From: SAR202 cluster bacterium
GTDB lineage: Bacteria > Chloroflexota > Dehalococcoidia > UBA3495
Assembly (NCBI GenBank): GCA_009392075.1
Contig: VFHG01000029.1
Span: forward strand, 1-5,475
Direction: 5' to 3'
Length of the DNA: 5,475 nucleotides
Shown here: positions 1-5,138 of the stretch, piece by piece
How positions within the stretch are numbered: the stretch's first letter is position 1
Layout: every line of letters begins with the position of its first letter
Notes under the pieces: generated by a model
What the model was told of the DNA's origin: nothing
Database searches by the model: none
Seen by the model: the letters and a program-made list of their open reading frames with translations, nothing else
Made by a program: the position numbers and the translations under genes

Positions 1-980
1 GAGCCGATGGGTTCCGGTTCTGGCGCTCGGTCCTCCTGTCTGGAGCGGGGAAGCCGTCCACGGCGGCGACCTGGGCGGGCATTGGACCCAGAGAACGTTG
101 CTTCCGTTGCGCCTTCAGGAATGTCCTCGTCGGCCATGATAGCCCAGTCGACCAGGCCAGCGGTGATCAGCCGGACGTTGCCATTCTGTGCCACCCGGGC
201 CATTAGGCGCTTGAACCCGGTGTAGCCCAGTTTCTTCTCGTCAAAGTCGGGGTAGCGGCGCACCAGGCGCTGCTTGATCGAGGTCAATAATGGGTTGCCG
301 CCGGCTTTCCGCTCGTCGCGAATGATTTCTTCGATCGCCCGGATGATGTCATTCAAGTCAGCCGCGGATGTTCGGTCAGGGGCTGGCTCGGCAGGCTGAA
401 AACTGGGCTCGGCGGGCTCGGCGATCGTTTCTGGCGGGTCAACATCCACATCATAGAGGATCAGGGTGTCTACTTGGTCAGCCAGCCGGCGTGACGTGCT
501 CCAAGAGATGCCGACGACGATCACGTGTTTGCCCATGGTTCGGAGGGCGTTCACCACGTGGATAAAGTCCGAGTCCCCGGAAACCAGCACGAAGGTGCCA
601 ATGTTGGGGTAGGAGTGTGCTATCTCGATACAGTCGGCGGTCATCTTGACGTCAACGCTGTTCTTGATGCGTCCCGTGCGCATGCCGTTGGCATTGGTTG
701 CGTTGGGAGAAGGAGCTCTCGTGGGCACGAATACGGGCTCGATGCCGGCGGCGTAGAGGGAGGGAGGGTCGTTCAGGAATTGGCTGGCGCCCCGGAGTTC
801 CGGGGCCCTGGTAACCCAGTCCGCGTAGGCTTTGGCAATCACCACGCGCCCGTGGTTGGAGACTTCTTCTTTAAGGGCCGATACGTTGGGTGTGCGGTGG
901 CCCACAGCCAGGCTGATCTTGAAGTTTTCCCAGTCGATGAATAGGGCGACATCCGCCCCGTGGTTGAGGTTGCTCTGCAT
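1..980 (-). CDS. NYN-domain (LabA/DUF88-like) protein with C-terminal LOTUS/OST-HTH domain, partial
   Basis: Partial gene: 326 codons are open from the ATG to the left edge with no stop, so the C-terminus is missing. Residues about 10-178 form a NYN (PIN-like nuclease) domain. Its acidic signature is visible: ALFIDWENF with D16 and N19, SVDVKMTAD with D110 and D116, and LVSGDSDF with D136 and D138. These match the metal-binding acidic residues of the LabA/DUF88 family. A Pro/Ala/Glu-rich linker (about 179-207) leads to a LOTUS/OST-HTH domain at about 208-272, recognisable from NPLLTSIKQRL, RRYPDFDEKKLGYTGF and a closing NVRLI. A basic, probably disordered tail follows (RPGRRRGRLPRSR near 302-314). 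NYN domains are known or predicted metal-dependent RNases and LOTUS domains bind RNA, so RNA processing or decay in the cytoplasm is the inferred role. The start is well fixed: an in-frame TAG lies eight codons upstream (1002-1004) with no other ATG between. The Shine-Dalgarno is weak (GGGAC, about 10 nt upstream). The target RNA is unknown. Confidence 0.92.
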   Translation of the reverse strand, partial: MQSNLNHGADVALFIDWENFKISLAVGHRTPNVSALKEEVSNHGRVVIAKAYADWVTRAPELRGASQFLNDPPSLYAAGIEPVFVPTRAPSPNATNANGMRTGRIKNSVDVKMTADCIEIAHSYPNIGTFVLVSGDSDFIHVVNALRTMGKHVIVVGISWSTSRRLADQVDTLILYDVDVDPPETIAEPAEPSFQPAEPAPDRTSAADLNDIIRAIEEIIRDERKAGGNPLLTSIKQRLVRRYPDFDEKKLGYTGFKRLMARVAQNGNVRLITAGLVDWAIMADEDIPEGATEATFSGSNARPGRRRGRLPRSRQEDRAPEPEPIG

Positions 981-1033
981 GCAGTAATACGTCCCAGTGG
1001 CCTATCTCAGGCTCACCAATATGTGTCGATTCC

Positions 1034-1062
1034 AGTTTAGGGTGCGTCCCATGTCGAGTCAA
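1034..1062 (-). promoter_or_regulatory. Sigma70-like promoter for the NYN-LOTUS gene
   Basis: On the minus strand TTGACT (1057-1062, 5/6 to the -35 consensus) is followed after exactly 17 nt by TAAACT (1034-1039, 4/6 to the -10 consensus). Transcription would begin near 1027, giving a leader of about 47 nt before the ATG at 980. Position, spacing and direction all fit the NYN gene. This is a pattern match by eye, without experimental support. Confidence 0.5.
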
Positions 1063-1119
1063 GAAACCGTGCGCAGAAATCGGGGAGGCCGACGAATTCC
1101 GCCGGGGCACTAGGATATC

Positions 1120-1146
1120 TTGACAATGGGATTCCTTTCTTACATT
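1120..1146 (+). promoter_or_regulatory. Possible promoter for the SDR pair
   Basis: A perfect TTGACA (1120-1125) faces the first dehydrogenase. The best -10 match is TACATT (1141-1146, 4/6), but the spacer is only 15 nt; at the ideal 17 nt the hexamer is a poor CATTGT. A second candidate -10, TGTAAT (1211-1216, 5/6), lies nearer the gene but has no recognisable -35. Either could serve the first SDR and, by readthrough, the second. The region 981-1247 contains no gene. Confidence 0.35.
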
Positions 1147-1159
1147 GTACCTTAATGTA
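1141..1159. promoter_or_regulatory. Inverted repeat TACATT-N7-AATGTA, candidate operator
   Basis: Two perfect 6-bp arms (1141-1146 and 1154-1159) are separated by 7 bp. The left arm coincides with the candidate -10 of the SDR promoter, a position where a dimeric repressor (TetR- or GntR-type, for example) would block transcription. The window encodes no obvious cognate regulator. AT-rich arms this short can arise by chance. Confidence 0.3.
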
Positions 1160-1212
1160 GACCGGGCCGAAAACCCTATTCGCTCACTCGGCTCGAACCA
1201 TCATCAACAGTG

Positions 1213-1240
1213 TAATCCTTAGAGGGTAATTCTTAGAGGT
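1213..1240 (+). repeat. 14-bp tandem duplication upstream of the first SDR
   Basis: Two adjacent 14-bp units (1213-1226 and 1227-1240) read TAAT-C/T-CTTAGAGG-G/T and agree at 12 of 14 positions. Each carries an AGAGG purine run that can act as a Shine-Dalgarno; only the second is correctly spaced from the ATG at 1248. The likely origin is local slippage. An effect on translation is possible but not shown. Confidence 0.6.
1235..1240 (+). promoter_or_regulatory. Ribosome binding site deciding the SDR-1 start
   Basis: AGAGGT at 1235-1240 leaves 7 nt before the ATG at 1248. The alternative in-frame GTG at 1239 overlaps this site and would have the first repeat copy too far away for normal spacing, so the ATG is preferred. 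Confidence 0.6.
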
Positions 1241-1247
1241 GCAACCA

Positions 1248-2066
1248 ATGGCGGACCGACCACCCAGACTAGAGGGAAAAGTAGCGATCGTAACCGGCGC
1301 CGGATCCAGCGGCGAAGGTGTTGGAAACGGGAAAGCGGCGTCAATCCTATTTGCTAGAGAAGGGGCTAAGGTCCTTTTGGTGGACTTCCAAGAGGACCGG
1401 GCAAGAGAGACCCTCGATATCATCCACGAAGAGGGTGGTGTGGCATCCACGCTCCAAGGCGACATGACCAAAATCGATGATTGCGAACGCATGGCCCAGA
1501 CCGCCATGGAACGTTACGGCCGTGTGGATATTTTGGACAATAACGTGGGAATCTCCCAGCGGGGCACTGTGGTTGAGGTCAGTGAAGAGGACTGGGATAA
1601 GGTGATGACGGTCAACTTGAAGACCATCTTGCTGGCCAGCAAAGCGACCATTCCTCACATCATCGCCAGCGGCGGCGGCGGAGCTATCATCAACATCGCT
1701 TCCATCGCCGGGCTCCGGGCTCACAGCAGTACGCCTTACACCACATCCAAAGCCGGGGTGATCGGACTGACATTCTCGATGGCCGCCGACCACGCCGCGG
1801 ACAACATCCGAGTGAACGTTATCGCCCCCGGCTTGGTTTACACACCGATGGTGGCACCAAGGATGAACGACGACCTACGCCAGTTCCGGACCGATGCCGC
1901 TCCCCTGAAGACCGAGGGCACCGGCTGGGACGTTGGCTATGCCGCGTTGTTCTTAGCCAGCGATGAAGCCCGCTGGATCACTGGCATCTGCCTACCGGTG
2001 GACGCAGGCCTAACCTCGGTCCACCCCGGCACCTTCATGCCCATGAACCAACAGACAAGGTACTAG
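1248..2066 (+). CDS. Short-chain dehydrogenase/reductase (classical SDR), 272 aa
   Basis: Cytoplasmic NAD(P)-dependent oxidoreductase of the classical SDR family, interconverting an alcohol and a ketone on an unknown substrate. Visible in order: a glycine-rich cofactor loop from T16-G17 to G28 with extra glycines (TGAGSSGEGVGNG); an acidic D46 after the second strand, which usually favours NAD(H) over NADP(H); NNVG at 98-101, a variant of the common NNAG; N123 of the catalytic tetrad; S152; and the Y164-x3-K168 pair in PYTTSKAG. The post-catalytic APG motif is at 193-195 and TPM at 199-201. The Rossmann fold closes with ITGICLPVDAG, followed by a tail of about 18 residues (LTSVHPGTF onward) longer than in minimal SDRs. 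Length is typical (250-280). The start is set by AGAGGT 7 nt upstream. A second SDR follows 74 bp downstream on the same strand, suggesting co-transcription. SDR membership is secure; substrate is not assignable. Confidence 0.93.
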   Translation: MADRPPRLEGKVAIVTGAGSSGEGVGNGKAASILFAREGAKVLLVDFQEDRARETLDIIHEEGGVASTLQGDMTKIDDCERMAQTAMERYGRVDILDNNVGISQRGTVVEVSEEDWDKVMTVNLKTILLASKATIPHIIASGGGGAIINIASIAGLRAHSSTPYTTSKAGVIGLTFSMAADHAADNIRVNVIAPGLVYTPMVAPRMNDDLRQFRTDAAPLKTEGTGWDVGYAALFLASDEARWITGICLPVDAGLTSVHPGTFMPMNQQTRY

Positions 2067-2073
2067 GGCGGGA

Positions 2074-2107
2074 CCCTCACCCAACTCTCTCCCGCCGCGG
2101 GAGAAGG
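2074..2107. repeat. REP-like stem-loop in the SDR-1/SDR-2 gap
   Basis: After the first SDR stop, CCCTCACCC (2074-2082) leads into a hairpin with a perfect 7-bp stem TCTCCCG/CGGGAGA (2088-2094 and 2098-2104) and a 3-nt loop. A G-T and a C-G pair extend it past one mismatch to 2085-2107. No T run follows, so it does not look like an intrinsic terminator. The pattern CCCTCACCC-AACTCTCTCCC plus complement resembles short intergenic REP-like repeats seen in many bacterial genomes. It might stabilise the upstream mRNA end. Only one copy is in this window. Confidence 0.4.
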
Positions 2108-2125
2108 AGCCTGCGAATCCAAACC

Positions 2126-2132
2126 AAAGGAG
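2126..2132 (+). promoter_or_regulatory. Strong ribosome binding site of SDR-2
   Basis: AAAGGAG ends 8 nt before the ATG at 2141 and confirms that start. It is stronger than the site of the upstream SDR, so the second enzyme could be made at a higher level from a shared transcript. Confidence 0.7.
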
Positions 2133-2140
2133 CCACAACG

Positions 2141-2884
2141 ATGCGTCTAGAAGGAAAAGTTGCACTCATCAGCGGCGGTAGCCGGGGCATGGGCGCTTTT
2201 GAAGCCGAGCTCTTCGTAAAAGAAGGGGCCAAAGTTGTGGTGGGGGACGTGCGGGAGGAAGAAGGCCGGGCCTTGGTGGATAAAATCGGCGGTGACGCCG
2301 TGTTCGTGCGTTTGGATGTGACTAGCGAGTCGGACTGGGCGGCGGCGGTGAACGAGTCGGTGGACCGCTACGGCAAGCTGGACATCCTGGTGAACAACGC
2401 CGGAGTCAGCGCCAGGGGTTCCATAGAGGAAACGACCGTGGCCGAGTGGGACCGGGTGATGGACATTAACGCCAAGGGCGTGTTTCTGGGCACGCGTCAG
2501 GCCATCCCAGAGATGCGGAAAGCCGGCGGAGGCTCCATCATCAACATCTCATCCCAGTTGGGACTGGTGGGAATGAGCGAAAGCAGCCCCCAGTACCAGG
2601 CATCTAAGGGTGCAGTGCGAATCTTTACCAAGTCGGCGGCGGTTCAGTACGCAGCCGAGGGCATCAGGGTCAATTCGGTCCATCCCGGCCCCATCGTCAC
2701 GCCCATGACCGAGGCCCGGCGATCAGATGCAGCGGTTCAGGAAGTGATGATCTCCCGCATCCCCTTAGGCCGCTACGGGGAGTCCGAGGATGTGGCCTAC
2801 GGAGTCCTCTACTTGGCTTCGGATGAGTCATCCTTTGTAACCGGCAGCGAACTGGTCATAGACGGCGGGTGGACGGCGCAGTAG
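2141..2884 (+). CDS. Short-chain dehydrogenase/reductase (FabG-like classical SDR), 247 aa
   Basis: Classical SDR of FabG-like length, predicted cytoplasmic NAD(P)-dependent oxidoreductase. The cofactor loop SGGSRGMG is at 11-18 (G12, G16, G18). D36 in VVVGDVREE favours NAD(H), unlike fatty-acid-synthesis FabG, which uses NADPH. NNAG is at 85-88. The catalytic tetrad is N110, S138 (INISSQLG), Y152 and K156 (QYQASKGAV). HPGPIVTPM (181-189) is the usual post-catalytic motif, and the protein ends with the typical FVTGSELVIDGG cofactor-side segment. It is clearly a paralogue of the upstream SDR but well diverged, so a recent tandem duplication is unlikely; the two may act on successive or stereochemically different intermediates (inference). 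The absence of acp/fab genes and the acidic D36 argue against a role in fatty acid synthesis. Likely co-transcribed with the first SDR; its stop lies 26 bp from the stop of the converging aldolase gene. Confidence 0.93.
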   Translation: MRLEGKVALISGGSRGMGAFEAELFVKEGAKVVVGDVREEEGRALVDKIGGDAVFVRLDVTSESDWAAAVNESVDRYGKLDILVNNAGVSARGSIEETTVAEWDRVMDINAKGVFLGTRQAIPEMRKAGGGSIINISSQLGLVGMSESSPQYQASKGAVRIFTKSAAVQYAAEGIRVNSVHPGPIVTPMTEARRSDAAVQEVMISRIPLGRYGESEDVAYGVLYLASDESSFVTGSELVIDGGWTAQ

Positions 2885-2890
2885 CCGACG

Positions 2891-2917
2891 AATCTAAGAA
2901 CCAGATTAGCTTAGAGT
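2891..2917. terminator. Weak hairpin in the convergent gap
   Basis: Between the converging stops, TCTAAG (2893-2898) can pair with CTTAGA (2910-2915) over an 11-nt loop. AATCT/AGATT (2891-2895 and 2903-2907) is a competing fold. The stem is short and AT-rich and lacks a clear T run on either strand. At best it is a weak bidirectional terminator. No better terminator is visible in the 26-bp gap. Confidence 0.2.
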
Positions 2918-3807
2918 TTCGCTAGCCCCGTGCTCTCAACCAGCCGGTGGAATTCCTCTTTTGTCTCGTCGGTGGGATTCGGTCCCGGATGGCGGACCTT
3001 GGAATTCTCGATGAAACCGCGGCTTTGCAAAGCGTACTTGCGGATGCCGACACCGATGCCTTCTTGGAACTCGAATAGCATCAGCGGCAGACAGCGAGTG
3101 AAGAGCTCTTCTGCTTTGGCTTTGTCGCCCTCGGCCATCTGCCGGCAGATATCCACCAAGACCTCGGGGTAGGCGAAACCGGTCATGGCGCCGGCGGAAC
3201 CACGGGCCAATTCCTCCAGCAAGAAAACCCCGCCCAGCCCGCCAAAGATGGGCATATCGTCGCCCACTAGTTTGCGGATGGCCGAGATCTTGGGTGGCGT
3301 CGGCGGGTCTTCCAGCTTCAGGTACTGGGCCGCAGGGACGCTTCTGGCCAGCTTGGCGATGAAGTCGGGGGACATGTGTACGCCGGAGGTGCTGGGGTAG
3401 TCTTGTACGACGATCGGAATATCGATGTTGTCGGCCAGCCTGGAGTAGTGGGCCAACACCGCGTCGGGGTTGGGCTTGCCCATGGGCGGTGGTGAGACCA
3501 TGACGGCCGCTGCGCCCAATTCCTGGGCCTCCTTGCTGCGTTCGATGGCCGCGGCGGTACTGCCAGCCGTGGCCCCCACGGTTACCGGCAGACCCTGGGA
3601 CCGTTGAATAACGGCGTTCGCTACTTGGTAACGCTCGCGGTCGGTCAGCCTTGCTGCTTCGCCGGTCACACCAAGGCAGACTATACCCTGGCAACCCGAT
3701 GAGACAGCCTTGTCCACCAGATTGACTATGGACTCCGCGTCGATGCTCTCGTCATTGTGGAAGGGTGTTGCCAGCATCCAATGGACCCCAAAAAACTTCT
3801 CAGTCAT
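2911..3807 (-). CDS. Dihydrodipicolinate synthase/N-acetylneuraminate lyase superfamily aldolase, 298 aa
   Basis: Full-length class I aldolase/lyase of the DapA/NanA superfamily, a (beta/alpha)8 barrel that forms a Schiff base between lysine and pyruvate or another 2-keto acid. Length (298) is normal. The substrate-carboxylate loop GVTGEAARL is at 46-54, and the Schiff-base lysine is K164 in QYLKLEDPPTP. Other active-site positions differ from true DapA. Aligning by eye with E. coli DapA, Thr44 becomes V47, Tyr107 falls on P108 in VSPPPMG, Tyr133 becomes Q135 in VVQDYPS (with Y137 two residues on), and Arg138, which binds aspartate semialdehyde, becomes T140. It is therefore unlikely to be the lysine-pathway enzyme and more likely a catabolic aldolase, dehydratase or hydrolase of unknown substrate. 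The start is confirmed by GGAGG 6 nt upstream. A quinone oxidoreductase lies upstream on the same strand, 171 bp away; that gap holds no gene but has a palindrome, so the gene may have its own promoter. Confidence 0.92.
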   Translation of the reverse strand: MTEKFFGVHWMLATPFHNDESIDAESIVNLVDKAVSSGCQGIVCLGVTGEAARLTDRERYQVANAVIQRSQGLPVTVGATAGSTAAAIERSKEAQELGAAAVMVSPPPMGKPNPDAVLAHYSRLADNIDIPIVVQDYPSTSGVHMSPDFIAKLARSVPAAQYLKLEDPPTPPKISAIRKLVGDDMPIFGGLGGVFLLEELARGSAGAMTGFAYPEVLVDICRQMAEGDKAKAEELFTRCLPLMLFEFQEGIGVGIRKYALQSRGFIENSKVRHPGPNPTDETKEEFHRLVESTGLAKL

Positions 3808-3813
3808 GGAAAA

Positions 3814-3818
3814 CCTCC
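3814..3818 (-). promoter_or_regulatory. Ribosome binding site of the aldolase
   Basis: GGAGG on the minus strand ends 6 nt before the ATG (3805-3807), a near-ideal Shine-Dalgarno that fixes the aldolase start. Confidence 0.75.
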
Positions 3819-3849
3819 GATCGGTAGTCAGCCTGGGATAGTCTACATG

Positions 3850-3864
3850 TCAAACCGTGTTTGA
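3850..3864. promoter_or_regulatory. Palindrome TCAAAC-CGT-GTTTGA, candidate operator of the aldolase
   Basis: Two perfect 6-bp arms with a 3-bp centre lie 43 bp upstream of the aldolase ATG and overlap a minus-strand TTGACA (3848-3853). A further GTTTGA half-site stands at 3921-3926. Position and symmetry fit a binding site for a dimeric regulator. A matching -10 with room for a leader is not clear, so the exact promoter remains unknown. The rest of 3808-3978 shows nothing else I can name. Confidence 0.35.
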
Positions 3865-3978
3865 GTGCTCCAAATCTTGTCATCGAGGTGATGCCCGCTG
3901 TCTCTTTGCCCATTAAATTTGTTTGACCAGTGGCAACGAGATTCTTCGGCTGACGCCTCAGAATGGCAGTGGGCTTGA

Positions 3979-4947
3979 TCAAGGAGTGAGAAGAATCTTG
4001 CCGACGGTTTCCCGGCCTTCCAGTTGGCGGTGGGCTTCCACTGCCTCCGATAATGGCAATGTTAGTCCGATGTGGAGTTTCAGCTCGCCTGACTGGACCC
4101 ACTTCAACACTTCTTCGGCTCGGCCTAGCAACTCGTCACGGGTGGCGGTGTAATCTCCTAGGCCGGGTCGGGTCAGATACAGAGACCCGTTCTGTAAGGA
4201 CCGGGTGTTGGTGTCGGTGACCGCGCCGCCGGCCTGTCCGTAAAGGACCATGTATCCGCGCCTTCCCAGGCATTTGAACCCTTTCTCAAAGGTGGTTTGC
4301 CCCACGGCATCCAAGACCATCTTGACGCCCTCTCCACCGGTGGCCTTGCTGATTTCCTCTGCAAAGTCCTGCTGGGTGTAGAGGATGGTCTGGTCTGCTC
4401 CCGCCTGCTTGGCCATCTCAGCCTTGGCTTTGGTGGAGACGGTGGTGAAGACGTGGACGCCCAGGCGTTTCAGCAACTGGATCAGCAGCAAGCCCATCCC
4501 GCCCGCTCCGGCGTGGACCAGCACTTGGTCGCCGGGGTTGAGCCTGGTGATGCCAAAGACCAGGAAGTGGGCGGTCATGCCTTGAAGGAGTGACGCCGAG
4601 CCGGTGGCGAAGTCCATGGCGTCGGGTATGCGGACCAGCAGCCACGATGGCACGGCCTGGCGCTCGGCGTAGGAGCCGGTGTGCATGGCGTAGGCCACCC
4701 GGTCCCCTACGTTCACTTCGGTCACTCCCTCGCCGATTGCCGTGACCACTCCGCAGGCTTCCCTGCCAGGGGTCCAGGGGAAGCTGGCCGGCGGGTTGGT
4801 GCCCTTTCGACTGGAGACATCGGTGTAGTTGACGCCGATTGACCTGATGTCGACCACCGCTTGGCCGGACTCGGCCGTAGGTTCTGGGACATCTTCCAGT
4901 TTCAGGACTTCGGGCCCGCCGATCTCATACGCGCGTATTGCCTTCAT
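3979..4947 (-). CDS. NADPH:quinone oxidoreductase (zinc-free MDR, zeta-crystallin/QOR family), 322 aa
   Basis: Cytoplasmic medium-chain reductase that transfers hydride from NADPH to quinones or other activated enones. Residues 1-125 form the GroES-like N-domain (MKAIRAYEIGGPEVL at the start, VNYTD at 39-43, PGREACGVVTAIG at 60-72). The Rossmann domain follows, with the QOR signature fully matched at 139-160: GD-x2-L143-x3-GAGGMG (147-152)-x4-Q157-x2-K160. K175 in STKAKAE and Y190 align with the residues that hold the NADPH 2'-phosphate in E. coli QOR, as does the NGSLYLTRPGLGDY segment (253-266). The catalytic- and structural-zinc cysteine sets of alcohol dehydrogenases are absent, as expected for this subfamily. 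Length equals the family norm (320-330). The start is supported by GAGG 5 nt upstream. The gene points the same way as the aldolase 171 bp downstream. True substrate is uncertain: small quinones, enones or detoxification of electrophiles. Confidence 0.94.
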   Translation of the reverse strand: MKAIRAYEIGGPEVLKLEDVPEPTAESGQAVVDIRSIGVNYTDVSSRKGTNPPASFPWTPGREACGVVTAIGEGVTEVNVGDRVAYAMHTGSYAERQAVPSWLLVRIPDAMDFATGSASLLQGMTAHFLVFGITRLNPGDQVLVHAGAGGMGLLLIQLLKRLGVHVFTTVSTKAKAEMAKQAGADQTILYTQQDFAEEISKATGGEGVKMVLDAVGQTTFEKGFKCLGRRGYMVLYGQAGGAVTDTNTRSLQNGSLYLTRPGLGDYTATRDELLGRAEEVLKWVQSGELKLHIGLTLPLSEAVEAHRQLEGRETVGKILLTP

Positions 4948-4950
4948 TTC

Positions 4951-4956
4951 TTCCTC
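4951..4956 (-). promoter_or_regulatory. Ribosome binding site of the quinone oxidoreductase
   Basis: GAGGAA on the minus strand, with its GAGG core 5 nt before the ATG (4945-4947), supports the start. I find no convincing -35/-10 pair for this gene in 4948-5131. Confidence 0.6.
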
Positions 4957-5050
4957 GCTCCCCTGATTTGGAGGCTAGGTTACAGCACGAAAAGGTTGTA
5001 GGGAAGGTCGGGACCGTGTGATGCCCGTCACGGCGGCAACGCAATACGGG

Positions 5051-5064
5051 CCGCAAAATTGCGG
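5051..5064. promoter_or_regulatory. Palindrome CCGCAA-AA-TTGCGG upstream of the quinone oxidoreductase
   Basis: A 14-bp near-perfect palindrome (6-bp arms, 2-bp centre) stands about 105 bp before the quinone oxidoreductase ATG, in the 184-bp non-coding stretch 4948-5131. On the minus strand two more TTGC words follow (TTGCG, TTGCCG), giving a small TTGC cluster. It could be a regulator site or a short hairpin (5-bp stem, 4-nt loop). No T run follows on either strand, so a terminator is unlikely. Confidence 0.3.
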
Positions 5065-5126
5065 GAAGGGGATCGAGCAATCTTACGACCCGGTGACTAG
5101 GTGGGGAGATGGGAGGGTGTGTCTTT

Positions 5127-5138
5127 CCGCTTTAGCGG
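5127..5138. other. Small hairpin over the stop of the right-edge gene
   Basis: CCGC (5127-5130) and GCGG (5135-5138) flank a 4-nt loop containing the TAA stop of the right-edge gene. On the minus strand the stem is followed by AAAGACAC rather than T residues, so it lacks the key mark of an intrinsic terminator. Four base pairs may be chance. Confidence 0.2.

Noticed and set aside
525..944. 139-codon open frame on the plus strand antisense to the NYN gene
   Set aside because: The opposite strand encodes a continuous, clearly conserved NYN domain here; the plus-strand translation shows no family motifs and no ribosome site.
1239..1247. GTG start at 1239 for the first SDR
   Set aside because: The GTG overlaps the AGAGGT that is well spaced for the ATG at 1248, so the ATG is the better start.
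1347..1793. 148-codon minus-strand frame inside the first SDR
   Set aside because: Antisense shadow of the SDR catalytic core; no motif or start signal supports it.
2141..2884. Second SDR as the fatty-acid-synthesis FabG
   Set aside because: No fab/acp neighbours are present and D36 after the second strand points to NAD(H) rather than NADPH; only the general family can be assigned.
2936..3694. 252-codon minus-strand frame overlapping the aldolase
   Set aside because: It is a frame shadow of the aldolase, rich in Arg/Pro/Gly as expected of GC-rich off-frame translation, with no recognisable domain.
3825..3853. TTGACA at 3848-3853 (minus) as a complete aldolase promoter
   Set aside because: At 17 nt the -10 would be TGACTA, a poor match, and transcription would start at about the ribosome binding site, leaving no usable leader.
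4297..4593. Plus-strand frame of 98 codons antisense to the quinone oxidoreductase
   Set aside because: It covers the QOR signature region of the real gene on the other strand and has no independent support.
5127..5138. Hairpin at the end of the right-edge gene as an intrinsic terminator
   Set aside because: The stem is only 4 bp and no T run follows on the minus strand.
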